Shown in pieces: positions 28,588-42,286 of a DNA stretch of 53,955 bases. The translations under genes and the position numbers were made by a program. The stretch lies in the NCBI RefSeq assembly GCF_000003605.2, contig NW_003145767.1, positions 1 to 53,955 of the forward strand. The letters run 5' to 3'. The notes beneath the pieces are model-generated. The model had not been told where the DNA came from. It did no database searches and worked only from the letters and a program-made list of their open reading frames with translations. The DNA is from Saccoglossus kowalevskii. Its lineage: Eukaryota; Hemichordata; Enteropneusta; Harrimaniidae. Numbering within the stretch: position 1 is the first letter of the stretch; the number at the start of each line of letters is the position of its first letter.

Positions 28588-28803
28588 ATGGACGTTAATT
28601 TTGGCATGGATACCGCGCCATATTATGGACGTTTATTTTGGCATGGATACCGCACCATATTATGGACGTTAATTTTGGCATGGGTCCGTGCCATATTATG
28701 GACGTTAATTTTGGCATGGATACTGCGCCATATTATGGACGTTAATATTGGCATGGATCAGCGCCATATTATGGACGTTAATTTTGGCATGGATACCGCG
28801 CCA

Positions 28804-28811
28804 TACATGTA
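28804..28811. other. TACATGTA insertion, unique context IV
   Basis: CATGTA is gained at CCATA|TTATGG after GATCAGCG and GATACCGCG monomers. The following monomer ends GATACCGCACC and not CATGTATACC. Other GATCAGCG and GATACCGCG pairs, for example near 21170-21220, are empty, so this looks like a separate event. Confidence 0.6.
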
Positions 28812-29013
28812 TTATGGACGTTAATTTTGGCATGGATACCGCACCATATTATGGACGTTAATTTTGGCATGGACACTGCACCATATTATGGACGTTAATT
28901 TTGGCATGGATCCGCACCACATTATGGACGGTAATTTTGGCATGGATCCGTGCCATATTATGGACGTTAATTTTGGCATGGATACCACGCCATATTATGG
29001 ACGTTAATTTTGG

Positions 29014-30294
29014 CATTAATACTGCACCATGTTATGGACGTTAATTTTGGCATGGATACCGCGCCATATTATGGACGTTAATTTTGGCATGGATACCGCG
29101 CCATATTATGGACGTCAATTTTAGCATGGACACCGCACCATATTATGGACGTTAATTTTGGCATGGATACCGCACCATATTATGGACGTTAATTTTGGCA
29201 TGGATGCCGTGCCATATTATGGACGTTAATTTTGGCATGGATAACGCGCCATATTATGGACGTTAATTTTGGCATGGATACCACGCCATATTATGGATGT
29301 TAATTTTGGCATGTATACCACGCCATATTATGGACGTTAATTTTGGCATGGATACCACGCCATATTATGGACGTTAATTTTGGCATGGATACCGCGCCAT
29401 ATTATGGACGTTAATTTTGGCATGGATACCGCGCCATATTATGGACGTTTATTTTGGCATGGATACCGCGCCATATTATGGACGTTAATTTTGGCATGGA
29501 TAGCACATCATATTATGGACGTTAATTTTGGCATGGATACCACGCCATATTATGGACATTAATTTTGGCATGGATAGCACATCATATTATGGACGTTAAT
29601 TTTGGCATGGATTCGCACCATATTATGGACGTTAATTTTGGCATGGATCCGCGCCATATTATGAACGTTAATTTTGGCATGGATCCGCGCCATATTATGG
29701 ACGTTAATTTTGGCATGGATACCGCGCCATATTATGGACGTTAATTTTGGCATGGATACCGCGCCATATTATGGACGTTATTTTTGGCATGGACACTGCA
29801 CAATATTATGGACGTTAATTTTGGCATGGATCCGCACCACATTATGGACGGTAATTTTGGCATGGATCCGTGCCATATTATGGACGTTAATTTTGGCATG
29901 GATACGACGCCATATTATGGACGTTAATTTTGGCATGGATACCGTGCCATATTATGGATGTCAATTTTAGTATGGACACCGCACCATATTATGGACGTTA
30001 ATTTTGGCATGGATACCGCACCATATTATGAACGTTAATTTTGGCATGGATACCGTGCCATATTATGGACGTTAATTTTGGCATGGATAACGCGCCATAT
30101 TATGGACATTAATTTTGGCATGGATACCACACCATATTATGGATGTTAATTTTGGCATGTATACCACGCCATATTATGAACGTTAATTTTGGCATGGATA
30201 CCAAGCCATATTATGGACGTTAATTTTGGCATGGATACCGCGCCATATTATGGACGTTAATTTTGGCATGCATACCGCGCCATATTATGGACGT
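29014..30294 (+). repeat. Segment duplicated at -20,071 bp (copy 2)
   Basis: This is the partner of 8943-10223 and shares the GGCATGCATACC monomer (30265). Its left end has CACCATGTTATGG where the proximal copy has CACCATATTATGG. Most of it is also repeated at about +2.1 kb: offset 2,103 bp up to about 29.56 kb, then 2,029 bp after a two-monomer indel. Confidence 0.85.
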
Positions 30295-30540
30295 TAATTT
30301 TGGCATGGATACCACGCCATATTATGGACGTTAATTTTGGCATAGATACCGTGCCATATTATGGACGTTAATTTTGGCATGGGTCCGTGCCATATTATGG
30401 ACGTTAATTTTGGCATGGATACCGCTCCATATTATGGACGTTAATTTTGGCATGGATACCGCACCATATTATGGATGTTAATTTTGGCATGGATACCACG
30501 CCATATTATGGACGTTAATTTTGGCATGGATTCGCACCAT

Positions 30541-31663
30541 ATTATGGACGTTAATTTTGGCATGGATCCGCGCCATATTATGGACGTTAATTTTGGCATG
30601 GATACCGCGCCATATTATGGACGTAAATTTTGGCATGGATACCGCGCCATACATGTATTATGGACGTTAATAATGGCATGTATACCACGCCATATTATGG
30701 ACGTTAATTTTGGCATGGATACCACGCCATATTATGGACGTTAATTTTGGCATAGATACCGCGCCATATTATGGACATTAATTTTGGCATGGGTCCGTGC
30801 CATATTATGGACGTTAATTTTGGCATGGATACCGCGCCATATTATGGACGTTAATATTGGCATGGATCAGCGCCATATTATGGACGTTAATTTTGGCATG
30901 GATACCGCGCCATATTATGGACGTTAATTTTGGCATGGATACCGCACCATATTATGGACGTTAATTTTGGCATGGACACTGCACCATATTATGGACGTTA
31001 ATTTTGGCATGGATCCGCACCACATTATGGACGGTAATTTTGGCATGGATCCGTGCCATATTATGGACATTAATTTTGGCATGGATACCACGCCATATTA
31101 TGGACGTTAATTTTGGCATTAATACTGCACCATGTTATGGACGTTAATTTTGGCATGGATACCGCGCCATATTATGGACGTTAATTTTGGCATGGATACC
31201 GCGCCATATTATGGACGTCAATTTTAGCATGGACACCGCACCATATTATGGACGTTAATTTTGGCATGGATACCGCACCATATTATGGACGTTAATTTTG
31301 GCATGGATGCCGTGCCATATTATGGACGTTAATTTTGGCATGGATAACGCGCCATATTATGGACGTTAATTTTGGCATGGATACCACGCCATATTATGGA
31401 TGTTAATTTTGGCATGTATACCACGCCATATTATGGACGTTAATTTTGGCATGGATACCACGCCATATTATGGACGTTAATTTTGGCATGGATACCGCGC
31501 CATATTATGGACGTTAATTTTGGCATGGATACCGCGCCATATTATGGACGTTTATTTTGGCATGGATACCGCGCCATATTATGGACGTTAATTTTGGCAT
31601 GGATAGCACATCATATTATGGACGTTAATTTTGGCATGGATTCGCACCATATTATGGACGTTA
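30541..31663 (+). repeat. Segment duplicated at +5,764 bp (copy 1)
   Basis: It matches 36305-37427 at a constant offset of 5,764 bp, checked at GTTAATAATGG, CATTAATACTGCACCATGTT, GTCAATTTTAG and GATAGCACATCAT. Both copies carry the TACATGTA insertion in the monomer before GTTAATAATGG (30650 and 36414). Beyond the right end the other copy has two extra monomers (74 bp). Confidence 0.85.
30650..30657. other. TACATGTA insertion, context III
   Basis: This is a copy of the context III site, the partner of 36414 at an offset of 5,764 bp. Confidence 0.6.
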
Positions 31664-32112
31664 ATTTTGGCATGGATCCGCGCCATATTATGAACGTTAA
31701 TTTTGGCATGGATCCGCGCCATATTATGGACGTTAATTTTGGCATGGATACCGCGCCATATTATGGACGTTAATTTTGGCATGGATACCGCGCCATATTA
31801 TGGACGTTATTTTTGGCATGGACACTGCACCATATTATGGACGTTAATTTTGGCATGGATCCGCACCACATTATGGACGGTAATTTTGGCATGGATCCGT
31901 GCCATATTATGGACGTTAATTTTGGCATGGATACGACGCCATATTATGGACGTTAATTTTCGCATGGATACCGTGCCATATTATGGATGTCAATTTTAGT
32001 ATGGACACCGCACCATATTATGGACGTTAATTTTGGCATGGATACCGCACCATATTATGGACGTTAATTTTGGCATGGATACCGTGCCATATTATGGACG
32101 TTAATTTTGGCA
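31595..32112 (+). repeat. Duplication, offset 1,398 bp (copy 1)
   Basis: It matches 32993-33510: GATAGCACATCAT, GATTCGCACC, ATTATGAACG, GTTATTTTTGG, CCACATTATGG, GATACGACG and TTTTAGTATGG monomers in the same order. The copies separate where this one has GATAACGCG and the other has CATGTATAACGCG. Confidence 0.8.
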
Positions 32113-32992
32113 TGGATAACGCGCCATATTATGGACATTAATTTTGGCATGGATACCACACCATATTATGGATGTTAATTTTGGCATGTATACCACGCCA
32201 TATTATGAACGTTAATTTTGGCATGGATACCAAGCCATATTATGGACGTTAATTTTGGCATGGATACCGCGCCATATTATGGACGTTAATTTTGGCATGG
32301 ATACCGCGCCATATTATGGACGTTTATTTTGGCATGGATACCGCGCCATATTATGGATGTTAATTTTGGCATGGATACCGCACCATATTATGGACGTTAA
32401 TTTTGGCATGGGTCCGTGCCATATTATGGACGTTAATTTTGGCATGGATACTGCGCCATATTATGGATGTTAATTTTGGCATGGATCAGCGCCATATTAT
32501 GGACGTTAATTTTGGCATGGATACCGCGCCATATTATGGACGTTAATTTTGGCATGGATACCACGCCATATTATGGACGTTAATTTTGGCATGGACACCG
32601 CACCATAATATGGACGTTAATTTTGGCATGGATACCACGCCATATTATGGACGTTAATTTTGGCATGGATAGCACATCATATTATGGACGTTAATTTTGG
32701 CATGGATTCGCACCATATTATGGACGTTAATTTTGGCATGGATACCACGCCATATTATGGACGTTAATTTTGGCATGGACACCGCACCATAATATGGACG
32801 TTAATTTTGGCATGGATACCACGCCATATTATGGACGTTAATTTTGGCATGGATACCGCGCCATATTATGGACGTTAATTTTGGCATGGATACCGCGCCA
32901 TATTATGGACGTTAATTTTGGCATGGATAGCACATCATATTATGGACGTTAATTTTGGCATGGATACCACGCCATATTATGGACATTAATTT

Positions 32993-33510
32993 TGGCATGG
33001 ATAGCACATCATATTATGGACGTTAATTTTGGCATGGATTCGCACCATATTATGGACGTTAATTTTGGCATGGATCCGCGCCATATTATGAACGTTAATT
33101 TTGGCATGGATCCGCGCCATATTATGGACGTTAATTTTGGCATGGATACCGCGCCATATTATGGACGTTAATTTTGGCATGGATACCGCGCCATATTATG
33201 GACGTTATTTTTGGCATGGACACTGCACCATATTATGGACGTTAATTTTGGCATGGATCCGCACCACATTATGGACGGTAATTTTGGCATGGATCCGTGC
33301 CATATTATGGACGTTAATTTTGGCATGGATACGACGCCATATTATGGACGTTAATTTTGGCATGGATACCGTGCCATATTATGGATGTCAATTTTAGTAT
33401 GGACACCGCACCATATTATGGACGTTAATTTTGGCATGGATACCACACCATATTATGGACGTTAATTTTGGCATGGATACCGTGCCATATTATGGACGTT
33501 AATTTTGGCA
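32993..33510 (+). repeat. Duplication, offset 1,398 bp (copy 2)
   Basis: This is the second copy of 31595-32112. Immediately downstream is the CATGTATAACGCG and CATATTAAGG pair of monomers that in four places precedes a TACATGTA insertion (here 33562). Confidence 0.8.
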
Positions 33511-33561
33511 TGTATAACGCGCCATATTAAGGACGTTAATTTTGGCATGGATACTGCGCCA

Positions 33562-33569
33562 TACATGTA
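33562..33569. other. TACATGTA insertion, context I
   Basis: This is a copy of the context I site, with an ATACTGCGCC linker before it. Confidence 0.6.
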
Positions 33570-33910
33570 TTATGGACGTTAATTTTGGCATGTATACCAC
33601 ACCATATTATGGATGTTAATTTTGGCATGGATACCACGCCATATTATGGACGTTAATTTTGGCATAGATACCGCGCCATATTATGGACGTTAATTTTGGC
33701 ATGGGTCCGTGCCATATTATGGACGTTAATTATGGCATGGATACCACGCCATATTATGGACGTTAATATTGGCATGGATCAGCGCCATATTATGGACGTT
33801 AATTTTGGCATGGATACCGCGCCATATTATGGACGTTAATTTTGGCATGGATACCACGCCATATTATGGACGTTAATTTTGGCATGGACACCGCTCCATA
33901 TTATGGACAT

Positions 33911-33918
33911 TACATTTA
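33911..33918. other. TACATTTA, changed insertion of context V
   Basis: It has the same context as 5103, 22487 and 46549 (GACACCGCTCC before, GATACCGTACC after), with one G to T change in the inserted hexamer. It was probably copied and then mutated. Confidence 0.55.
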
Positions 33919-35189
33919 ATTTTGGCATGGATACCGTACCATATTATGGACGTTAATTTTGGCATGGATCCGCGCCATATTATGGACGTTAATTTTGGCA
34001 TGGATACCACGCCATATTATGGACGTTAATTTTGGCATGGATAGCACATCATATTATGGACGTTAATTTTGGCATGGATCCGTGCCATATTATGGACGTT
34101 AATTTTGGCATGGATCCGCGCCATATTATGGACGTTAATTTTGGCATGGATACCGCGCCATATTATGAACGGTAATTTTGGCATGGATACCGCGCCATAT
34201 TATGGACGTTAATTTTGGCATGGATACCGCGCCATATTATGGACGTTAATTTTGGCATGGACACTGCACCATATTATGGACGTTAATTTTGGCATGGATC
34301 CGCACCACATTATGGACGGTAATTTTGGCATGGATCCGTGCCATATTATGGACGTTAATTTTGGAATGGATACCGCTCCATATTATGGACGTTAATTTTG
34401 GCATGGATACCGCACCATATTATGGACGTTAATTTTGGCATGGATCCGTGCCACATTATGGACGGTGATTTTGGCATGGATCCGTGCCATATTATGGACG
34501 TTAATTTTGGCATGGATACCGCGCCATATTATGGATGTTAATTTTGGCATGGATACGCACCATATTATGGACGTTGATTTTGGCATGGGTCCGTGCCATA
34601 TTATGGGCGTTAATTTTGGCATGGATACCGCGCCATATTATGGACATTAATTTTGGCATGGATCCGCGCCATATTATGGACGTTAATTTTGGCATGGATC
34701 CGCACCATATTATGGACGTTAATTTTGGCATGGATACCGCGCCATATTATGGACGTTAATTTTGGCATGGATACCGCGCCATATTATGGACGTTAATTTT
34801 GGCATGGATACAGTGCCATATTATGGACGTTAATTTTGGCATTGATACCGCGCCATATTATGGACGTTAATTTTGGCATTAATACTGCACCATATTATGG
34901 ACGTTAATTTTGGCATGGATACCGCGCCATATTATGGACGTTAATTTTGGCATGGATACCGCGCCATATTATGGACGTCAATTTTAGCATGGACACCGCA
35001 CCATATTATGGACGTTAATTTTGGCATGGATACCGCACCATATTATGGACGTTAATTTTGGCATGGATACCGTGCCATATTATGGACGTTAATTTTGGCA
35101 TGGATAACGCGCCATATTATGGACGTTAATTTTGGCAGGTATACCACGCCATATTATGGACGTTAATTTTGGCATGGGTCCGTGCCATA

Positions 35190-35693
35190 TTATGGACGGT
35201 AATTTTGGCATGGATCCGTGCCATATTATGGACATTAATTTTGGCATGGATACCACGCCATATTATGGACGTTAATTTTGGCATTAATACTGCACCATGT
35301 TATGGACGTTAATTTTGGCATGGATACCGCGCCATATTATGGACGTTAATTTTGGCATGGATACCGCGCCATATTATGGACGTCAATTTTAGCATGGACA
35401 CCGCACCATATTATGGACGTTAATTTTGGCATGGATACCGCACCATATTATGGACGTTAATTTTGGCATGGATGCCGTGCCATATTATGGACGTTAATTT
35501 TGGCATGGAATATGCGCCATATTATGGACGTTAATTTTGGCATGGATACCACGCCATATTATGGATGTTAATTTTGGCATGTATACCACGTCATATTATG
35601 GACGTTAATTTTGGCATGGATACCACGCCATATTATGGACGTTAATTTTGGCATGGATACCGCGCCATATTATGGACGTTAATTTTGGCATGG
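35190..35693 (+). repeat. Duplication, offset 1,599 bp (copy 1)
   Basis: It matches 36789-37292. Two private monomers prove the relation: CATGGAATATGCGCC (35504 and 37103) and CATGTATACCACGTCAT (35578 and 37177). Neither variant was found elsewhere in the window. Confidence 0.85.
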
Positions 35694-36180
35694 ATCCGCG
35701 CCATATTATGGACGTTAATTTTGGCATGGATACCGCGCCATATTATGGACGTAAATTTTGGCATGGATACCGCGCCATATTATGGACGGTAATTTTGGCA
35801 TGGATACCGCGCCATATTATGGACGTTAATTTTGGCATGGACGCCGCACCATATTATGGACATTAATTTTGGCATGGATCCGCACCATATTATGGACGTA
35901 AATTTTGGCATGGATCCGTGCCATATTATGGACGTTAATTTTGGAATGGATACCAATCCATATTATGGACGTTAATTTTGGCATGGATACCGCACCATAT
36001 TATGGATGTTAATTTTGGCATGGATACCACGCCATATTATGGACGTTAATTTTGGCATGGATTCGCACCATATTATGGACGTTAATTTTGGCATGGATCC
36101 GCGCCATATTATGGACGTTAATTTTGGCATGGATACCGCGCCATATTATGGACGTAAATTTTGGCATGGATACCGCGCCA

Positions 36181-36194
36181 TACATGTACATGTA
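36181..36194. other. Doubled insertion, TACATGTACATGTA
   Basis: Two CATGTA hexamers lie in tandem at CCATA|TTATGG. The neighbouring relative 233 bp downstream (36414) has one. The distance falls to 227 bp at the next CATGTATACC, so the difference is exactly one hexamer. Confidence 0.65.
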
Positions 36195-36304
36195 TTATGG
36201 ACGTTAATTTTGGCATGTATACCACGCCATATTATGGACGTTAATTTTGGCATGGATACCACGCCATATTATGGACGTTAATTTTGGCATAGATACCGTG
36301 CCAT

Positions 36305-37427
36305 ATTATGGACGTTAATTTTGGCATGGATCCGCGCCATATTATGGACGTTAATTTTGGCATGGATACCGCGCCATATTATGGACGTAAATTTTGGCAT
36401 GGATACCGCGCCATACATGTATTATGGACGTTAATAATGGCATGTATACCACGCCATATTATGGACGTTAATTTTGGCATGGATACCACGCCATATTATG
36501 GACGTTAATTTTGGCATAGATACCGCGCCATATTATGGACATTAATTTTGGCATGGGTCCGTGCCATATTATGGACGTTAATTTTGGCATGGATACCGCG
36601 CCATATTATGGACGTTAATATTGGCATGGATCAGCGCCATATTATGGACGTTAATTTTGGCATGGATACCGCGCCATATTATGGACGTTAATTTTGGCAT
36701 GGATACCGCACCATATTATGGACGTTAATTTTGGCATGGACACTGCACCATATTATGGACGTTAATTTTGGCATGGATCCGCACCACATTATGGACGGTA
36801 ATTTTGGCATGGATCCGTGCCATATTATGGACATTAATTTTGGCATGGATACCACGCCATATTATGGACGTTAATTTTGGCATTAATACTGCACCATGTT
36901 ATGGACGTTAATTTTGGCATGGATACCGCGCCATATTATGGACGTTAATTTTGGCATGGATACCGCGCCATATTATGGACGTCAATTTTAGCATGGACAC
37001 CGCACCATATTATGGACGTTAATTTTGGCATGGATACCGCACCATATTATGGACGTTAATTTTGGCATGGATGCCGTGCCATATTATGGACGTTAATTTT
37101 GGCATGGAATATGCGCCATATTATGGACGTTAATTTTGGCATGGATACCACGCCATATTATGGATGTTAATTTTGGCATGTATACCACGTCATATTATGG
37201 ACGTTAATTTTGGCATGGATACCACGCCATATTATGGACGTTAATTTTGGCATGGATACCGCGCCATATTATGGACGTTAATTTTGGCATGGATACCGCG
37301 CCATATTATGGACGTTTATTTTGGTATGGATACCGCGCCATATTATGGACGTTAATTTTGGCATGGATAGCACATCATATTATGGACGTTAATTTTGGCA
37401 TGGATACCACACCATATTATGGACATT
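36305..37427 (+). repeat. Segment duplicated at -5,764 bp (copy 2)
   Basis: This is the partner of 30541-31663. It includes the 36789-37292 copy of the 1,599-bp-offset duplication, so it was assembled by at least two exchanges. It has CATGGAATATGCGCC where the proximal copy has CATGGATAACGCGCC. Confidence 0.85.
36414..36421. other. TACATGTA insertion, context III
   Basis: This is a copy of the context III site with a single hexamer, followed by GTTAATAATGG. Confidence 0.6.
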
Positions 37428-37997
37428 AATTTTGGCATGGATAGCACATCATATTATGGACGTTAATTTTGGCATGGATTCGCACCATATTATGGACGTT
37501 AATTTTGGCATGGATCCGCGCCATATTATGAATGTTAATTTTGGCATGGATCCGCGCCATATTATGGACATTAATTTTGGCATGGATACCGCGCCATATT
37601 ATGGACGTTAATTTTGGCATGGATACCGCGCCATATTATGGACGTTAATTTTGGCATGGATACCGCGCCATATTATGAACGGTAATTTTGGCATGGATAC
37701 CACGCCATATTATGGACGTTAATTTTGGCATGGATACCGCGCCATATTATGGACGTTAATTTTGGCATGGATACCGTGCCATATTATGGACGTTAATTTC
37801 GGCATGGACACTGCACCATATTATGGACGTTAATTTTGGCATGGATCCGCACCACATTATGGACGGTAATTTTGGCATGGATCCGTGCCATATTATGGAC
37901 GTTAATTTTGGAATGGATACCGCTCCATATTATGAACGTTAATTTTGGCATGGATACCGCACCATATTATGGACGTTAATTTTGGCATGGATCCGCG

Positions 37998-38216
37998 CCA
38001 TATTTTGGATGTTAATTTTGGCATGGATACCACGCCATATTATGGACGTTAATTTTGGCATGGATACCGCGCCATATTATGGACGTTAATTTTGGCATGG
38101 ATACCGCGCCTTATTATGGACATTAATTTTGGCATGGATCCGCGCCATATTATGGACGGTAATTTTGGCATGGATCCGTGCCATATTATGGACGTTAATT
38201 TTGGCATGGATCCGCG
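37998..38216 (+). repeat. 219-bp partial unit (six monomers) before the regular HOR block
   Basis: Three 37-bp and three 36-bp monomers lie between two CCATATTTTGGATG landmarks: GATACCACG, GATACCGCG, GATACCGCG followed by CTTATTATGG, GATCCGCG, a GACGGTAATT monomer with GATCCGTG, and GATCCGCG. It looks like a short slippage or unequal-exchange product at the left edge of the regular block. Confidence 0.8.
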
Positions 38217-40457
38217 CCATATTTTGGATGTTAATTTTGGCATGGATACCACGCCATATTATGGACGTTAATTTTGGCATGGATACCGCGCCATATTATG
38301 GACGTTAATTTTGGCATGGATACCGCGCCATATTATGGACATTAATTTTGGCATGGATCCGCGCCATATTATGGACGTTAATTTTGGCATGGATCCGCAC
38401 CATATTATGGACGTTAATTTTGGCATGGATACCGCGCCATATTATAGACGTTAATTTTGGCATGGATACCGCGCCATATTATGGACGTTAATTTTGGCAT
38501 GGATACCGTGCCATATTATGGACGTTAATTTTGGCATTGATACCGCGCCATATTATGGACGTTAATTTTGGCATTAATACTGCACCATATTATGGACGTT
38601 AATTTTGGCATGGATACCGCACCATATTATCCACGTTAATTTTGGCATGGATACTGTGCCATATTATGGACGTTAATTTTGGCATGGATACCGCGCCATA
38701 TTATGGACGTCAATTTTAGCATGGACACCGCACCATATTATGGACGTTAATTTTGGCATGGATACCGCACCATATTATGGACGTTAATTTTGGCATGGAT
38801 AACGTGCCATATTATGGATGTTAATTTTGGCATGGATACCACGCCATATTATGGACGTTAATTTTGGCATGTATACCACGCCATATTATGGACGTTAATT
38901 TTGGCATGATACCACGCCATATTATGGACGTTAATTTTGGCATGGATAAGCACATCATAATATGGACGTTAATTTTGGCATGGATTCGCACCATATTATG
39001 GACGTTAATTTTGGCATGGATCCGCGCCATATTATGGACGTTAATTTTGGCATGGATACCGCGCCATATTATGGACGTTAATTTTGGCATGGACACTGCA
39101 CCATATTATGGACGTTAATTTTGGCATGGATCCGCACCACATTATGGACGGTAATTTTGGCATGGATCCGTGCCATATTATGGACGTTAATTTTGGAATG
39201 GATACCGCTCCATATTATGGACGTTAATTTTGGCATGGATACCGCACCATATTATGGACGTTAATTTTGGCATGGATAACGCGCCATATTATGGATGTTA
39301 ATTTTGGCATGGATACCACGCCATATTATGGACGTTAATTTTGGCATGTATACCACGCCATATTATGGACATTAATTTTGGCATGGATACCGCGCCATAT
39401 TATGGATGTTTATTTTGGCATGGATACCGCGCCATATTATGGATGTTAATTTTGGCATGGATACCGCACCATATTATGGACGTTAATTTTGGCATGGGTC
39501 CGTGCCATATTATGGACGTTAATTTTGGCATGGATACTGCGCCATATTATGGACGTTAATTTTGGCATGGATCAGCGCCATATTATGAACGTTAATTTTG
39601 GCATGGATACCACGCCATATTATGGACGTTAATTTTGGCATGGATACCATGCCATATTATGGACGTTAATTTTGGCATGGACACCGCACCATATTATGGA
39701 CGTTAATTTTGGCATGGATACCACGCCATATTATGGACGTTAATTTTGGCATGGATAGAACATCATAATATGGACGTTAATTTTGGCATGGATTCGCACC
39801 ATATTATGGACGTTAATTTTGGCATGGATCCACGCCATATTATGGACGTTAATTTTGGCATGGATACCGCGCCATATTATGGACGTTAATTTTGGCATGG
39901 ACACTGCACCATATTATGGACGTTAATTTTGGCATGGATAGCACATCATATTATGGACGTTAATTTTGGCATGGATCCGCGCCATATTATGGACGTTAAT
40001 TTTGGCATGGATCCGCGCCATATTATGGACGTTAATTTTGGCATTGATCCGTGCCATATTATGGACGTTAATTTTGGCATGGATACCGGGCCATATTATA
40101 GACGTTAATTTTGGCATGGATACCGCGCCATATTATGAACGGTAATTTTGGCATGGATACCGCGCCATATTATGGACGTTAATTTTGGCATGGATACCGC
40201 GCCATATTATGGACGTTAATTTTGGCATGGATACCGTGCCATATTATGGACGTTAATTTCGGCATGGACACTGCACCATATTATAGACGTTAATTTTGGC
40301 ATGGATCCGCACCACATTATGGACGGTAATTTTGGCATGGATCCGTGCCATATTATGGACGTTAATTTTGGAATGGATACCGCTCCATATTATGGACGTT
40401 AATTTTGGCATGGATACCGCACCATATTATGGACGTTAATTTTGGCATGGATCCGCG
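38217..40457 (+). repeat. HOR unit 1 of the regular block, 2,241 bp
   Basis: Its first part follows the monomer order of the 40458 unit, up to the GATAACGTG monomer. After that it has its own second half (39.28-40.4 kb) with GATGTTTATT, GATAGAACATCATAATATGG, CATTGATCCGTG, GATACCGGG and AATTTCGGCATGG monomers. This second half returns in unit 3 at an offset of 4,527 bp (early part) and 4,417 bp (later part), but not in unit 2. No gene. Confidence 0.85.
39636..39654. repeat. Perfect inverted repeat in linker (8-bp arms)
   Basis: This is the same CCATGCCA linker variant and the same hairpin as at 13706. Confidence 0.7.
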
Positions 40458-42225
40458 CCATATTTTGGATGTTAATTTTGGCATGGATACCACGCCATAT
40501 TATGGACGTTAATTTTGGCATGGATACCGCGCCATATTATGGACGTTAATTTTGGCATGGATACCGCGCCATATTATGGACATTAATTTTGGCATGGATC
40601 CGCGCCATATTATGGACGTTAATTTTGGCATGGATCCGCACCATATTATGGACGTTAATTTTGGCATGGATACCGTGCCATATTATAGACGTTAATTTTG
40701 GCATGGATACCGCGCCATATTATGGACGTTAATTTTGGCATGGATACCGTGCCATATTATGGACGTTAATTTTGGCATTGATACCGCGCCATATTATGGA
40801 CGTTAATTTTGGCATTAATACTGCACCATATTATGGACGTTAATTTTGGCATGGATACCGCGCCATATTATGGACGTTAATTTTGGCATGGATACTGTGC
40901 CATATTATGGACGTTAATTTTGGCATGGATACCGCGCCATATTATGGACGTCAATTTTAGCATGGACACCGCACCATATTATGGACGTTAATTTTGGCAT
41001 GGATACCGCACCATATTATGGACGTTAATTTTGGCATGGATAACGTGCCATATTATGGATGTTAATTTTGGCATGGATACCACGCCATATTATGGACGTT
41101 AATTTTGGCATGTATACCACGCCATATTATGGACGTTAATTTTGGCATGGATACCACGCCATATTATGGACGTTAATTTTGGCATGGATACCGCGCCATA
41201 TTATGGACGTTAATTTTGGCATGGATACCGCGCCATATTATGGACGTTTATTTTGGCATGGATACCGCGCCATATTATGGATGTTAATTTTGGCATGGAT
41301 ACCGCACCATATTATGGACGTTAATTTTGGCATGGGTCCGTGCCATATTATGGACGTTAATTTTGGCATGGATACTGCGCTATATTATGGACGTTAATTT
41401 TGGCATGGATCAGCGCCATATTATGGACGTTAATTTTGGCATGGATACCGCGCCATATTATGGACGTTAATTTTGGCATGGATACCACGCCATATTATGG
41501 ACGTTAATTTTGGCATGGACACCGCACCATATTATGGACGTTAATTTTGGCATGGATACCACGCCATATTATGGACGTTAATTTTGGCATGGATAGCACA
41601 TCATATTATGGACGTTAATTTTGGCATGGATTCGCACCATATTATGAACGTTAATTTTGGCATGGATCCACGCCATATTATGGACGTTAATTTTGGCATG
41701 GATACCGCGCCATATTATGGACGTTAATTTTGGCATGGATACCGCGCCATATTATGGACGGTAATTTTGGCATGGATGCCGCACCATATTATGGACGGTA
41801 ATTTTGGCATAGATACCGCACCATATTATGGACGGTAATTTTGGCATGGATCCGTGCCATATTATGGACGTTAATTTTGGAATGGATACCGCTCCATATT
41901 ATGGACGTTAATTTTGGCATGGATACCGCACCATATTATGGATGTTAATTTTGGCATGGATCCGCGCCATATTTTGGACGTTAATTTTGGCATGGATACC
42001 GCATCATATTATGTACGTTAATTTTGGCATGGATCCGCGCCATATTATGGACATTAATTTTGGCATGGATCCGAGCCATATTATGGACGTTAATTTTGGC
42101 ACAGATCCGCGCCATATTATGGACGTTAATTTTGGCATGTAAACCACGCCATATTATCTACGTTAATTTTGGCGTGGATACCACGCCATATTATGGATGT
42201 TAATTTTGGCATGGATACCGCGCCA

Positions 42226-42233
42226 TACATGTA
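42226..42233. other. TACATGTA insertion, context II
   Basis: It lies in monomer 49 of the reference HOR unit and makes that monomer 43 bp. Units 1 and 3 lack this half of the HOR. Confidence 0.6.
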
Positions 42234-42286
42234 TTATGGACGTTAATTTTGGCATGTATACCATTCCATATTATGGACGTTAATTT

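Larger units (their letters stand above)
18084..37997 (+). repeat. Landmark-free HOR domain, about 19.9 kb
   Basis: No CCATATTTTGGATG monomer was found between 18084 (included) and 37998. The domain is built of related but rearranged HORs. Its markers are CATTAATACTGCACCATGTT (near 23540, 29016, 31119, 35283 and 36882), TTTTAGTATGG (near 25808, 29965, 31995 and 33393), GTTAATAATGG (near 22866, 30668 and 36432) and many GTTTATT, GGGTCCGTG and GATCAGCG monomers. Local repeat offsets of 1,216, 1,398, 1,599, 1,613 and 2,029-2,103 bp are visible. No gene. Confidence 0.75.
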
